From Pseudomonas silesiensis (GTDB lineage: Bacteria > Pseudomonadota > Gammaproteobacteria > Pseudomonadales > Pseudomonadaceae): a stretch of DNA of 64,000 nt. The DNA lies in assembly GCF_001661075.1 (NCBI RefSeq), contig NZ_CP014870.1, positions 434,001 through 498,000 on the forward strand, read 5' to 3'. Shown here in pieces: positions 18,907 through 28,085 of the stretch; position 1 is the stretch's first letter; every line of letters starts with the position of its first letter. The position numbers were made by a program, and so were the translations under genes. Below the pieces are notes generated by a model. It was given only the letters and a program-made list of their open reading frames with translations. It was not told where the DNA came from and did no database searches.

Positions 18907-19767
18907 TCATGCTGTTGGCAGACCCATGCCCTGGCCCATCTGCACCGGCGAACCGGCCGCCAGTTCTTCAGCCCATTTGACCTGGTCCGGCCCGAATAGC
19001 ACCACGGCTGTCGAACCCAGTTTGAAGCGACCCAGTTCAGCACCTTTTTCCAGGTGGATCGGCGCACGGGCGGCTTCGTCGTAGCGGAAGGTTTTCAGCT
19101 CGCGCTTCGGTGGCGTGACCAACCCGGCCCAGACCGTTTCGATCGATGCCACGATCATGGCGCCCACCAGCACCACGGCCATTGGCCCGCGCTCAGTGTC
19201 GAAAATGCACGCCACACGCTCGTTGCGGGCGAACAGCTCCGGCACGTTTTCGGCAGTGGTCTGGTTGACGGAAAAAATCCGCCCCGGAATGTAGACCATC
19301 TCGCGCAGCGTGCCAGCCAATGGCATGTGCACGCGGTGATAGTCCTTCGGCGACAGGTAAATGGTGGCGAAATCGCCGCCCATGAACGGCGCGGCATTGG
19401 CAGCGTCACCACCCAGCAACTCCAGGACGCTGAAACTGTGGCCCTTGGCCTGGAACACGCGGCCGTGTTCGATCGGGCCGAGCTGGCTGACGGCACCGTC
19501 GGCGGGGCTGAGGATGGCGCCCGGCGTCTGGTCCAGCGGACGGGCACCCTCTTTCAAGGCGCGCGTGAAGAACGCATTGAAGTGCTCGTAAGCGGTGAGG
19601 TCTTCGACCAGCGCCTGGGACATGTCCACCTGATAGCGCTTGGCGAACCACGCCGTAAAGGCGTTCTTGAACCAGCGCACGCGGCATTCGGCAATGCAGC
19701 CGGCCAGTCGCGACAGCAAATGGTGGGGCAGCAGGTATTGGCTGAGGATAAACAAACGCTTATTCAT
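18907..19767 (-). CDS. psd: Phosphatidylserine decarboxylase proenzyme
   Basis: Makes phosphatidylethanolamine in the inner membrane. 286 residues. The self-cleavage motif LGST, whose Ser becomes the pyruvoyl group, is at about residue 250 (GRFKLGSTAVVLFG). Further family motifs are LSPADG and DYHRVHMPLAG. It is 17 bp downstream of rhdA on the same strand and probably co-transcribed with it. Confidence 0.96.
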   Translation of the reverse strand: MNKRLFILSQYLLPHHLLSRLAGCIAECRVRWFKNAFTAWFAKRYQVDMSQALVEDLTAYEHFNAFFTRALKEGARPLDQTPGAILSPADGAVSQLGPIEHGRVFQAKGHSFSVLELLGGDAANAAPFMGGDFATIYLSPKDYHRVHMPLAGTLREMVYIPGRIFSVNQTTAENVPELFARNERVACIFDTERGPMAVVLVGAMIVASIETVWAGLVTPPKRELKTFRYDEAARAPIHLEKGAELGRFKLGSTAVVLFGPDQVKWAEELAAGSPVQMGQGMGLPTA

Positions 19768-19784
19768 TGACGGTCCTTAGAAAC

Positions 19785-20600
19785 TTATTTCTCTACCGGG
19801 GTATCGGGATGGTTGCCCCATTCGCCCCATGAGCCGGCGTAGCCTTTGACCCGCGGAAAACCGAGGGATTTGGCCACCAGATAAGTGAAGCCAGAGCGAT
19901 GGTGGGTCTGGCAGTGGGTGATCACTTCTTTGTCTTTGCTGATCCCGAGTTGCTCCAGGATCTGCGGCATGTCCGTGCGAATGCGCAGGTGACGGGCCTG
20001 ATCCATGCCTGCGGTCCATTCGAAATTGACCGCGCCGGGGATGTGCCCTGCCTTGGCCGCCAGGACTTTTTCGCCGGAGTACTCCAGCGGTCCGCGGGCG
20101 TCCCAGATCGCCAGGTCGGCCGCGCCGAGACGGCTTTGCAGGTACTCGCGTGTAGCGATGGGTTCGTCGTGCAAGGTCAGGTGGACGGGACCGCCGACCG
20201 CAGGCGGGATCTGGATCGACATGGGCAAACCTTCCGCCAGCCAGGCTTTGAGGCCGCCGTCGACATAGTGGTACCGGCTATGGCCGATAACGTCCAGAAG
20301 CCAGATAAAGCGACCGGCCCAACCGCCGCCTTCGTCGTCATAGACGACGTAGACCGCATCGGGGTTGTGTCCCAGTTCGCCGAACAATGCTTCAAGCGCC
20401 CCTTGGGTCGGCAGCAGGCCTGGCGCAGGCGCCTGACCCAGTTGCGTACGCTTGGGATCGACAAAGCGGGCGCCGGGAATATGCCCTTCGGCATAACGCG
20501 CGCTGCTGGTCAGGTCCACCAGGATCAGTTCGCGGGATTCGAGACGGGTGAGCAGGTCGCTCGGCTCGATCACCAGGGTCAAGCCAGAGAAGTCAGACAT
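19785..20600 (-). CDS. rhdA: Thiosulfate sulfurtransferase (rhodanese)
   Basis: A 271-residue tandem-domain rhodanese. The catalytic loop CQTHHR lies at about residue 230 in the C-terminal domain, identical to the loop of Azotobacter vinelandii RhdA; the N-terminal domain lacks the Cys, as usual. The start ATG at 20600 (MSDFSGLTLVIEPSDLL) follows GGAG; a longer frame runs back into the HDOD gene. The role is sulfur transfer, possibly to Fe-S cluster repair or cyanide detoxification. Confidence 0.95.
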   Translation of the reverse strand: MSDFSGLTLVIEPSDLLTRLESRELILVDLTSSARYAEGHIPGARFVDPKRTQLGQAPAPGLLPTQGALEALFGELGHNPDAVYVVYDDEGGGWAGRFIWLLDVIGHSRYHYVDGGLKAWLAEGLPMSIQIPPAVGGPVHLTLHDEPIATREYLQSRLGAADLAIWDARGPLEYSGEKVLAAKAGHIPGAVNFEWTAGMDQARHLRIRTDMPQILEQLGISKDKEVITHCQTHHRSGFTYLVAKSLGFPRVKGYAGSWGEWGNHPDTPVEK

Positions 20601-20643
20601 GTGAGGTCTCCAGAGCACAAAGGGGTGGATTGTAGCGCAGCCT

Positions 20644-22182
20644 TCATTGGCCGCGGTGGCTAAAGCTGTGCAGGGCTTTTTCGATGCACTGCGCGGTTTT
20701 GCCGAAGGCTTGCACGGCGATCTCCGAGAACGGCCCGCCACCCTGGTCCGCCACCACAATCATGATCACCCGACCGTTGTTGACCAGTGAGCGCAGTAAC
20801 AAGTGTTCACCCTCGAACTGCGAACGCAGGCTCGCCGGCAACAGGGCCGATATTTGCGCGTTGTTGGCCGGGGTCAGGCGCAGCTGCGCCTGTTGCGAGA
20901 GCAGGCGTTGCAGCACGGTGCTCTGGTTGACCGGAACGTTCAGGCTGGTGGCTGCCGTTGGCAGGCCGCAGGCCTGGTGGACCCGCAGATTGGCGTGAGT
21001 GCGGTCGGCCATCAGTATCATCACCCGTCGCATGCCGCACGCCACCAATGCGTCGCGAGCAGAGGTGGTCAAGTGCAGGGCATTGGCGAAGCGACTGGGT
21101 TGCATCAGCAATTCGGCGCATTGCCTGCGCCATTTCGCCAGATCTTCGGCGGACGGCGCCGGGGCCGAGGGCAAGCCCGCGTGACTGCGCTTGATGCCCC
21201 ACGGCCAGATCAGCGAAACGGCCGGGTGCCACAGGTCTGGCATGGCGTGCTGGCGGGCGCTGGTGACGGCCTGTCGGTGCAATTGCTGCTGCACTTCGTC
21301 CATCGGCATTTGCAGGTAAAGGCCGGTCAGGTGGTGCCAGCGCTCAGCGTGCGGACTGTCCCAGGCCTGTTGCGCCGATAACGCCAGGCCATTGGCCAGC
21401 AACACCGTGTTCGCCGGTTGATTGAGCCAGCGGCGCAAGGTCGGATCGTCGTCGAGGCGGTTTTGCTGGCGCAAGGGGTGATCACTGTCGCGAGCGATGC
21501 GCAGGACCTTGACCAGTTCCCGCTGCTCGTTGAGCAGCAGCCGATAACCTTGCTGCACCCAGATCGGCAGGTGCCAGAGGTCGGCCAGGGCCTGGCCGAT
21601 TTGCAGCAGACGTACGCCGAACAACTGCTTCTCGACGTTGCGCGCCGATTCGCCTTTATGGATGACCCGCCGCTCCCACTCTTCAAGCAACTGCGGATGG
21701 GTCAACGCCATCGGCCACAACGGCGAGAGAAACAGCAGGCTGCCCCAATGGATGTCCTGCCACAGCCGCGCCAGGCGACTGGCGAAAAAACCGTTGGCCT
21801 GTTGGGTCGCGTGCTGGCTGATCAGCTGCAGCTGGCGCAAGACTTTGGGGATCTTTGACAGCGGCTGGGCGGGCAGTTGGCCGAGCAGTTCTTCGGTGCG
21901 CTGCAAGCCGAGGCGATTGAGCGCTACTTCAAGGTTTTCAGCAGGAGTGGTCAGGCTGCCATGGGCATGCCGGTTGGCTTCGCGAATCACGCTCAAGGCC
22001 AGGGCAGGGCTGTGCTGCATCATGTCGGCGATATCGCGCAGCGAACTTCGCTTGTCGCGGACGGCCTTGCAAACCCGATCATGACTGGCTTGCGGAACGG
22101 GCAGTCGTACGCTGTCGAGCAGCTTGACCCAGCCTTCGAGCGTGCTCGGTGCCGGCGTTGGAACGTTCGTTTCGTCAGCCAT
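20644..22182 (-). CDS. HDOD-domain protein
   Basis: A 512-residue cytoplasmic protein. HDOD domain features are at about residues 20-210: LPVPQASHDRVCKAV, LRDIADMMQHSPALALSVIREANRHAH and the NRLGLQRTEELL helix. HDOD proteins are non-catalytic relatives of HD phosphohydrolases that work in signalling. The C-terminal 140 residues have a GAF-like look (HLTTSARDALVACGMRRVMILMAD) but were not assigned firmly. Its start faces motA across about 180 bp, which fits a role near motility or c-di-GMP signalling; this is inference. Confidence 0.8.
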   Translation of the reverse strand: MADETNVPTPAPSTLEGWVKLLDSVRLPVPQASHDRVCKAVRDKRSSLRDIADMMQHSPALALSVIREANRHAHGSLTTPAENLEVALNRLGLQRTEELLGQLPAQPLSKIPKVLRQLQLISQHATQQANGFFASRLARLWQDIHWGSLLFLSPLWPMALTHPQLLEEWERRVIHKGESARNVEKQLFGVRLLQIGQALADLWHLPIWVQQGYRLLLNEQRELVKVLRIARDSDHPLRQQNRLDDDPTLRRWLNQPANTVLLANGLALSAQQAWDSPHAERWHHLTGLYLQMPMDEVQQQLHRQAVTSARQHAMPDLWHPAVSLIWPWGIKRSHAGLPSAPAPSAEDLAKWRRQCAELLMQPSRFANALHLTTSARDALVACGMRRVMILMADRTHANLRVHQACGLPTAATSLNVPVNQSTVLQRLLSQQAQLRLTPANNAQISALLPASLRSQFEGEHLLLRSLVNNGRVIMIVVADQGGGPFSEIAVQAFGKTAQCIEKALHSFSHRGQ

Positions 22183-22265
22183 GTGTGGACGCGATCATCG
22201 TCTGCTTTATCCATGTTCGGAGCGTATGCCCGGAACGGGCAAATTGGCTTTTCGCCTGAACGGGC

Positions 22266-22292
22266 TATAGTCTGGCGCAGTTTTGCCGATAA
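22266..22292 (+). promoter_or_regulatory. FliA (sigma-28) promoter of motAB
   Basis: TATAGTCT, 11 bases, GCCGATAA. The -10 element is identical to the flagellar sigma-28 consensus GCCGATAA, and the -35 matches TAAAGTTT at 6 of 8 positions with exact spacing. It lies about 70 bases upstream of motA. Confidence 0.88.
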
Positions 22293-22360
22293 GGAGAAGA
22301 AGAGATTTTTCAGCTTCCGGATATGACCTTGAACCCGACTCAGTAAGTGCTCCCCACCCT

Positions 22361-23212
22361 ATGGCTAAAATAATCGGCATCATCGTCGTATTCGCGAGCG
22401 TGCTCGGCGGATACGTGCTTTCCCACGGTAAAATTGCCGCCCTGATTCAGCCCTTCGAGGTGATGATTATCGGTGGAGCGGCCCTGGGTGCATTCCTGCA
22501 GGCCAACCCCAGTCACATGACGATGCGCGTGTTCAAGAAATCCTTGAGCATGTTCAGCTCGCGCTTCACCCACACCTTCTACCTTGAGGTGCTGGGGCTG
22601 ATCTACGAGATCCTCAACAAGAGCCGCCGCGAAGGCATGATGGCCATCGAAGGCGACATCGAAGATGCCTCCGCGAGCCCGATCTTCGCCAAGTACCCGG
22701 CGGTTCTGAAAGACGAACGCATGACGGCGTACGTCTGTGATTACCTGCGCATCATGTCGTCCGGCAACATGGCCCCCCATGAGCTGGAAGGCCTGTTCGA
22801 CATGGAGCTGTACAGCCTCAAGGAGGACCTGGATCACCCCTCCCACGCCGTGAACGGCATCGCCGACGCCATGCCCGGCTTCGGTATCGTCGCGGCGGTA
22901 CTGGGTATCGTGGTGACCATGGCGTCCCTGGGGGATGGCGATCAGCAATCCATCGGCCTGCACGTCGGTGCGGCGCTGGTCGGTACCTTCTTCGGTATTC
23001 TGGCCGCCTATGGTTTCTTTGGTCCGCTGGCCCACTCCCTGGCCCACGATGCCAAGGAAGAACTGAATGTCTACGAGGCCATCAAGGCCTCGCTGGTCGC
23101 TTCCGCTTCCGGCATGCCGCCGTCGCTGGCGGTGGAATTCGGGCGCAAGGTGCTGTACCCGGCGCACCGCCCCAGCTTCGCCGAGCTGGAACAAGCGGTT
23201 CGCGGTCGCTGA
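22361..23212 (+). CDS. motA: Flagellar motor stator protein MotA
   Basis: Stator subunit that couples proton flow to flagellar rotation. 283 residues, the normal length, with four membrane segments (the first at about 2-20, the last two at about 170-220). The conserved cytoplasmic loop and the sequence AMPGFGIVAAVLGIVVTM are typical. The start ATG at 22361 gives MAKIIGIIVVF; upstream in-frame residues overlap the FliA promoter and are not translated. motB follows after 3 bases. Confidence 0.96.
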   Translation: MAKIIGIIVVFASVLGGYVLSHGKIAALIQPFEVMIIGGAALGAFLQANPSHMTMRVFKKSLSMFSSRFTHTFYLEVLGLIYEILNKSRREGMMAIEGDIEDASASPIFAKYPAVLKDERMTAYVCDYLRIMSSGNMAPHELEGLFDMELYSLKEDLDHPSHAVNGIADAMPGFGIVAAVLGIVVTMASLGDGDQQSIGLHVGAALVGTFFGILAAYGFFGPLAHSLAHDAKEELNVYEAIKASLVASASGMPPSLAVEFGRKVLYPAHRPSFAELEQAVRGR

Positions 23213-23215
23213 GTC

Positions 23216-24244
23216 ATGGAGAATAACCAGCCGATCATCATCAAGCGCGTCAAGCGCTACGCCGCCGGGCATCATGGAGGCGCCTGGAAAATCGCCTTCG
23301 CCGACTTCGCGACGGCGATGATGGCGTTCTTCCTGGTGCTGTGGCTGCTGTCCAACGCAACGCCTGAGCAGAAGATCGCCATCGCCGGTTACTTCAAGGA
23401 CCCGATCGGCTTTACCGAAAGTGGCACGCCCTACATCATCGACCTGGGTGGTTCGCCCACCCTGGCGCCGGAGAACACGCTCAATCCCGAGGTCAAATCC
23501 CAGCCTCAGCCGGACAAAGTGACCATCGGTAACGAACAGGCCGAAGGCATGGCCGAGCAGGTCGAGAAAGAACGGCTGGAACTGCTGCTGCAAGAATTGC
23601 AGAGCAAGGTCAATGAAAATCCTCAGTTGCACAAATTCAAGGACCAGATCCAGTTCGAGATCATTGCCAATGGTTTGCGCATCCAGATCATGGACGCGGA
23701 AAACCGGCCGATGTTCGACTCGGGCAGCGCTCGCCTGAAACCGTATTTCGAAGATATTCTGCTGGCCATGGCCGACACCATCAAGGCCGTGCCGAACAAG
23801 ATCAGCATCAGCGGCCACACCGATGCCACACCCTATTCGGGTACCGGTGATTTCGGTAACTGGGAATTGTCGGCCAACCGTGCCAACGCGGCCCGCCGTG
23901 CGCTGGTCGCCGGCCGTTATCCGGAATCGCAAGTGGCGCGAGTCGTCGGCTATGCCTCCTCGGCCCTGTTTGATCGGGACAACCCGTTCAACCCGGTCAA
24001 TCGCCGTATCGACATCGTGGTGCTGACCAAAAAAGCCCAGCGTGCCATGGAAGGTACGCAAGGTGCGGAGCCTGCGCAGGAGCAGACGCCAGGGCAGGGC
24101 GCCCCGGGTGAAGTGCCGACCACGCCCGTCGACCCGAATGCGTTGCCTGCGGATAAAGAGCCGCTGCCGGCGCATGAGCTTCGCGAGCGCTTGAATCTGT
24201 TCGATGTCCCGGCGCCGAAACCGGGCGAGCCGCTCAAGCCGTGA
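23216..24244 (+). CDS. motB: Flagellar motor stator protein MotB
   Basis: 342 residues. The single N-terminal membrane helix contains the proton-carrying Asp30 (IAFADFATAMMAFFLVLWLL). The OmpA-like peptidoglycan-binding domain at about 155-285 includes ISGHTDATP and ELSANRANAARRAL. The C-terminal 50 residues are Pro/Glu-rich and probably unstructured. The gene is adjacent to motA and transcribed with it, and a strong terminator follows. Confidence 0.96.
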   Translation: MENNQPIIIKRVKRYAAGHHGGAWKIAFADFATAMMAFFLVLWLLSNATPEQKIAIAGYFKDPIGFTESGTPYIIDLGGSPTLAPENTLNPEVKSQPQPDKVTIGNEQAEGMAEQVEKERLELLLQELQSKVNENPQLHKFKDQIQFEIIANGLRIQIMDAENRPMFDSGSARLKPYFEDILLAMADTIKAVPNKISISGHTDATPYSGTGDFGNWELSANRANAARRALVAGRYPESQVARVVGYASSALFDRDNPFNPVNRRIDIVVLTKKAQRAMEGTQGAEPAQEQTPGQGAPGEVPTTPVDPNALPADKEPLPAHELRERLNLFDVPAPKPGEPLKP

Positions 24245-24249
24245 CCCAC

Positions 24250-24280
24250 AAAAAAGCCGCGATGATCGCGGCTTTTTTGT
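24250..24280 (+). terminator. Rho-independent terminator of motAB
   Basis: AAAAAAGCCGCGATGATCGCGGCTTTTTT, a compact stem with A- and T-runs that would work on both strands, 5 bases after the motB stop. Confidence 0.92.
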
Positions 24281-24293
24281 CTTCGCAGGGTGC

Positions 24294-24325
24294 TGATCAT
24301 TTTCGTGGCGCCACGAAAATGATCA
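24294..24325. repeat. 32-bp perfect palindrome between motB and rsgA
   Basis: TGATCATTTTCGTGGC is followed directly by its exact reverse complement, with no spacer. It contains two GATC sites and a central GGCGCC. It is not of the REP type and does not recur in the window. It lies 7 bases after the rsgA stop. Confidence 0.85.
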
Positions 24326-24332
24326 AGACTAC

Positions 24333-25364
24333 TTAGTAGCTGCTCTCCGGCAAGCTGGCGATGATCGAGCGGTAACTGTTCATCCGTTGCTGCTGCACTC
24401 GGCCCTCTTCCAGGGCCTTGAGCAAGGCGCAACCCGGTTCGCGGTCGTGCTTGCAGTCGCGGAAGCGGCAGGTGCCGATCAGGTCGTTGAACTCGATGAA
24501 GCCGGCTTCGACGTCGGCGCGGCTGACGTGACCCAGGCCGAATTCGCGGATACCCGGGGAGTCGATCAGCTCACCGCCACCGGGGAAGTGGAACAAGCGC
24601 GCGGTGGTGGTGGTGTGGGTACCCTGGCCGGACAGCTCGGAGAGCGGGCCAACGCGGGTGTCGACTTCCGGCAACAGGCTGTTGACCAGCGATGACTTGC
24701 CGACGCCGGACTGGCCGACGAACACGCTGATGTGCCCGTCCAGCTGCTTCTGCAGTTGCTCCATGCCGTTGCCGTGGTGCGCCGACACTTCCAGTACCGG
24801 ATAGCCCAGCGTGCGGTAGACCGCCAGCAAGGCATTCAGCGCCGGGGCGTTGTGTTCGTCGATCAGGTCGAATTTGTTGAGCAGCAGCAGGGGGCGAATC
24901 CCCGCGTGCTCGGCCGCGACCAGATAACGGTCGATCAGGTTGGCGTGCGGCTCGGGCAGCGGGGCGAAGACGATGACGATCATGTCGACGTTGGCCGCCA
25001 CCGGCTTGAGCTGGCCACGGCTGTCCGGACGGCAGAGTTCGGTTTTGCGCGGCAGTTGCGCCACGATCACGCCGATCCCCTGGTTGCCGGCACGCCAGAC
25101 CACCTGATCGCCGGTTACCAGCGCCGGGAGGTTGGCGCGCAAGTGGCAGCGGAATACCTGGCCGGCCAACTCGCCATCGAGCGCTTCGACTTCGACCTGC
25201 ACACCGAAGTGTGCGATCACCAGGCCGGTCTGTTCCGGACCCAGGTCGCCACCCTCGAGTGCCTCGACAGCCGAGGACTCGCGTTTGGCGGCGCGGGCAG
25301 CGCGTTCGCCCTGAATCTTTTCGATGCGCCAGTTTTGACGACGATTGAGTTGGCGTTTGGCCAT
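24333..25364 (-). CDS. rsgA: Ribosome small-subunit-dependent GTPase RsgA
   Basis: A circularly permuted GTPase checking late 30S maturation. 343 residues: an N-terminal OB fold (about 60-120), then the GTPase domain with its G motifs in permuted order (LLLNKFDL before GQSGVGKSS at about residue 216 and DSPGIREF), and a C-terminal zinc-binding segment [14 protein letters not shown]. It is divergent from orn, as in many gammaproteobacteria. Confidence 0.95.
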   Translation of the reverse strand: MAKRQLNRRQNWRIEKIQGERAARAAKRESSAVEALEGGDLGPEQTGLVIAHFGVQVEVEALDGELAGQVFRCHLRANLPALVTGDQVVWRAGNQGIGVIVAQLPRKTELCRPDSRGQLKPVAANVDMIVIVFAPLPEPHANLIDRYLVAAEHAGIRPLLLLNKFDLIDEHNAPALNALLAVYRTLGYPVLEVSAHHGNGMEQLQKQLDGHISVFVGQSGVGKSSLVNSLLPEVDTRVGPLSELSGQGTHTTTTARLFHFPGGGELIDSPGIREFGLGHVSRADVEAGFIEFNDLIGTCRFRDCKHDREPGCALLKALEEGRVQQQRMNSYRSIIASLPESSY

Positions 25365-25471
25365 GGGTGTTCCGTATCAAGAATGCAGCGATTAGGTAAA
25401 ACGGCCGCGAGTTTAGCACGCCCGGCCACGTCCCTAGGCTAAACTGCGCAGCATTGCCTAGGAGTCGACAT

Positions 25472-26014
25472 ATGCAAAACCCGCAGAATCTGATCTGGAT
25501 CGACCTGGAAATGACCGGTCTGAACCCTGATACCGACGTCATCATCGAGATGGCGACGATCGTCACTGACAGTGATTTGAACACCTTGGCCGAAGGTCCG
25601 GTGATCGCCATCCATCACAGCGATGAGATCCTCGCCGGCATGGACGAGTGGAACACCCGTCAACACGGCGGCTCGGGCCTGACCCAACGGGTTCGCGACA
25701 GCCGCATCAGCATGGCCGAAGCCGAAGCCGAGACCATCGCCTTCCTGGAAAAATGGGTGCCGAAGGGCAAGTCGCCGATCTGCGGCAACAGCATCTGCCA
25801 GGACCGTCGCTTTCTATATACCCACATGAAATCCCTGGAAAGCTATTTCCACTACCGCAACCTCGACGTGTCGACCCTGAAAGAACTGGCCGCACGCTGG
25901 GCGCCTAGCGTGCGCGACAGTTTCCAGAAAGGCAGCACCCACCTGGCCCTGGACGACATCCGTGAATCCATCGCCGAGTTGCAGCATTACCGCAAGAATT
26001 TCATCAAGTTCTGA
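25472..26014 (+). CDS. orn: Oligoribonuclease
   Basis: 3'-to-5' exoribonuclease that degrades 2-5 nt RNAs and pGpG, the last step in c-di-GMP removal. 180 residues. The DEDDh residues are visible: [13 protein letters not shown] (Asp, Glu) near the N-terminus, then SICQDRRFL and [10 protein letters not shown]. The ATG at 25472 is preceded by TAGGAG; an upstream in-frame ATG at 25454 lacks a ribosome site. Confidence 0.96.
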   Translation: MQNPQNLIWIDLEMTGLNPDTDVIIEMATIVTDSDLNTLAEGPVIAIHHSDEILAGMDEWNTRQHGGSGLTQRVRDSRISMAEAEAETIAFLEKWVPKGKSPICGNSICQDRRFLYTHMKSLESYFHYRNLDVSTLKELAARWAPSVRDSFQKGSTHLALDDIRESIAELQHYRKNFIKF

Positions 26015-26038
26015 ATCAGCGGTGCCTTCACTGGCCTC

Positions 26039-26106
26039 TTCGCGGGCAAGCCCGCTCCCACAAGGTTATTCGCCGACCCTGTGGGGAGTGAGCTTGGCCA
26101 CGAAGG
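26039..26106. repeat. REP pair, diverged
   Basis: TTCGCGGGCAAGCCCGCTCC / GTGGGGAGTGAGCTTGGCCACGAA; the right arm carries several substitutions. It lies 25 bases after orn. Confidence 0.75.
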
Positions 26107-26214
26107 CGTCCGATGGGTCACCCATTGACCATGCGGGTGAAAGTTCTTGTGTGCCCGCTTTTGGTGCTTCGGCGAAGTGAGTAGACTGCGCGCCTTCCTG
26201 CAAGGACCGCCCCC

Positions 26215-26826
26215 ATGTTGCTGATGCTCTACCTGATCGCCATTACCGCCGAAGCCATGACCGGTGCCCTGTCTGCCGGCCGTCGCGGCATGGATTGGTT
26301 TGGTGTGGTGCTGATCGCGTGCGTGACGGCCCTGGGTGGCGGGTCGGTGCGCGACGTGCTGCTTGGCCATTACCCGCTGACCTGGGTCAAACACCCGGAA
26401 TACCTGGTGCTGACCTCGATCGCGGCGATGTTCACCGTGTTCGCCGCACGCTGGATGCGCCACCTGCGTTCGCTGTTTCTGGTACTCGACGCCGTAGGGT
26501 TGGTGGCCTTTACCTTGATTGGCTGCATGACCGCGCTGGAAATGGGTCATGGCATGTTGGTGGCTTCGGTCAGCGGGGTGATCACCGGGGTGTTCGGCGG
26601 CATCCTGCGGGACATCTTCTGTAACGACATCCCGCTGATCTTCCGCCGAGAACTCTATGCCAGTGTGTCGTTCGCTGCGGCGTGGTGCTACCTGCTGTGC
26701 ATCTATCTCGAACTGCCCGGCGAACAGGCGATCCTGATTACTCTGTTCGGCGGCTTCCTGCTGCGTCTGTTGGCGATCCGTTTTCACTGGGAAATGCCGA
26801 AGTTCGTCTACAACGACGAAGCCTGA
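26215..26826 (+). CDS. TRIC-family (UPF0126) cation channel-like membrane protein
   Basis: A 203-residue inner-membrane protein with about seven hydrophobic segments. It has an internal duplication marked by two glycine-rich RD motifs, GGGSVRDVLLG (about residue 42) and GGILRDIFCND (about residue 126). This is the hallmark of the UPF0126/TRIC family, whose characterised members are trimeric potassium-type channels. The ATG at 26215 follows CAAGGA. There is no operon partner. Ion specificity here is unknown. Confidence 0.87.
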   Translation: MLLMLYLIAITAEAMTGALSAGRRGMDWFGVVLIACVTALGGGSVRDVLLGHYPLTWVKHPEYLVLTSIAAMFTVFAARWMRHLRSLFLVLDAVGLVAFTLIGCMTALEMGHGMLVASVSGVITGVFGGILRDIFCNDIPLIFRRELYASVSFAAAWCYLLCIYLELPGEQAILITLFGGFLLRLLAIRFHWEMPKFVYNDEA

Positions 26827-26835
26827 CACGGTCTC

Positions 26836-26963
26836 CTGTAGGAGCAGCCGGTCGACGCTCGATTGCTCGCGATGAGCCCGAGAGCGCCGCGGGGTGTCAG
26901 GTTTAAAGCGTTATCGTTGAAGACCATCGCGAGCAATCGAGCGTCGACCGGCTGCTCCTACAG
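26836..26963. repeat. REPIN with 39-bp perfect arms and conserved inner spacer
   Basis: The arms 26836-26874 and 26925-26963 are exact inverted copies. Each arm carries an extra segment (AGCCGGTCGACGCTCGAT) between the usual GTAGGAGC and TGCTCGCGAT halves. The 50-base spacer (GAGAGCGCCGCGGGGTGTCA and on) is nearly the same as the spacer of the element at 45874. The right arm overlaps the 3' end of queG by 6 bp. Confidence 0.88.
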
Positions 26964-28022
26964 CACACCGTGTTGTTTCAGGGCCCATTCCACATGTTCG
27001 CGGACCAGTTCCGATGGGTATTCGCGTCGCGCCTTCAACGCCTCCAGTACCGGAATGCTCGACGGCGCATTACCCAGGCCCACCGCGAGATTGCGCAGCC
27101 AGCGCTCATAGCCGGCACGGCGTAGCGGCGACCCTTCGGTGCTGCTGAGGAATTTATCCTCATCCCACATGAACAATTCAGCCAGTTCGGCGTTGTCCAG
27201 GTTATGACGCGGCTTGAAGTCGCTTTCCCCGGACGGGCGGGCAAAGCGGTTCCACGGGCAGACGATCTGGCAGTCATCGCAACCAAACACCCGATTGCCG
27301 ATCAGCGGTCGCAAATCTTCGGGGATCGCGCTTTTCAGCTCGATGGTCAGGTAGGAAATGCAGCGCCGGGCATCCAGTACATAAGGGCCGACGAACGCAT
27401 TGGTCGGGCAAATGTCCAGGCACGCGGTGCAGCGTCCGCAGTGTTCGCTAGCGTGGGGCGGGTCCACAGGGAGCGGCAGGTCGACGAACAGTTCACTGAG
27501 AAAGAAGTAACTGCCGGCCTTGCGATTCAACACCAGGGTATTTTTGCCGATCCAGCCCAGGCCGGCTTTTTCGGCAATGGCCTTTTCCAGCACCGGGGCA
27601 CTGTCGACGAACGCGCGGTAGCCGAACGGGCCGATGACCGCCTGGATTTTTTCTGCCAGTTGTTGCACGCGTTTACGGATCAATTTGTGATAATCGCGGC
27701 CCAAGGCATAGCGCGAAACGTAGGCTTTCTCCGGTTGGGCCAGGCGTTGGGCCATTTCCGTGTCGCCGGGCAGGTAGTCCATGCGCAGGGATACGACCCT
27801 TAACGTGCCCGGCACCAGTTCTTCCGGGTGCGAGCGTTTGCTGCCGTGGGCGCCCATGTAGTCCATTTCGCCGTGGTAGCCGGCTTCGAGCCAGCGCTGC
27901 AGGTGCTGCTCATGCTCGGCCAGGTCCAGGCCGCTGATGCCGACTTGCTGAAAGCCCAGCTCGCGGCCCCAATCCTTGATGGATTGGGCGAGGGCGGGCA
28001 GGTCTGTGGTAATTGCGGGCAT
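26958..28022 (-). CDS. queG: Epoxyqueuosine reductase QueG
   Basis: Cobalamin-dependent iron-sulfur enzyme for the last step of tRNA queuosine synthesis. 354 residues. Two 4Fe-4S sets are present: CGRCTACLDICP and CDDCQIVCPWNRF. The N-terminal LGFQQVGISGLDLAEHE and MDYMGAHGSKRSHPEEL are family-typical. The start is placed at the ATG at 28022 (MPAITTDLPALAQSIKDWG); a longer frame to 28094 would overlap nnr. It is divergent from nnr with 63 bp between starts. Confidence 0.93.
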   Translation of the reverse strand: MPAITTDLPALAQSIKDWGRELGFQQVGISGLDLAEHEQHLQRWLEAGYHGEMDYMGAHGSKRSHPEELVPGTLRVVSLRMDYLPGDTEMAQRLAQPEKAYVSRYALGRDYHKLIRKRVQQLAEKIQAVIGPFGYRAFVDSAPVLEKAIAEKAGLGWIGKNTLVLNRKAGSYFFLSELFVDLPLPVDPPHASEHCGRCTACLDICPTNAFVGPYVLDARRCISYLTIELKSAIPEDLRPLIGNRVFGCDDCQIVCPWNRFARPSGESDFKPRHNLDNAELAELFMWDEDKFLSSTEGSPLRRAGYERWLRNLAVGLGNAPSSIPVLEALKARREYPSELVREHVEWALKQHGVL

Positions 28023-28051
28023 GAGACGAGAGAAACCGGAGCTGAGGTGCG

Positions 28052-28057
28052 TATAAT
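28052..28057 (+). promoter_or_regulatory. -10 element upstream of nnr
   Basis: Exact TATAAT, 29 bases before the nnr ATG, in the short divergent gap with queG. The expected -35 position (28029-28034) is poor, so the promoter may need an activator. Confidence 0.5.
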
Positions 28058-28085
28058 TCTGCCAGACATCGGAGCCCGAAGACGC

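Noticed and set aside
22340..24175. A 611-codon minus-strand ORF across motA and motB
   Set aside because: It spans two well-identified genes in antisense and has no start signal or domain.
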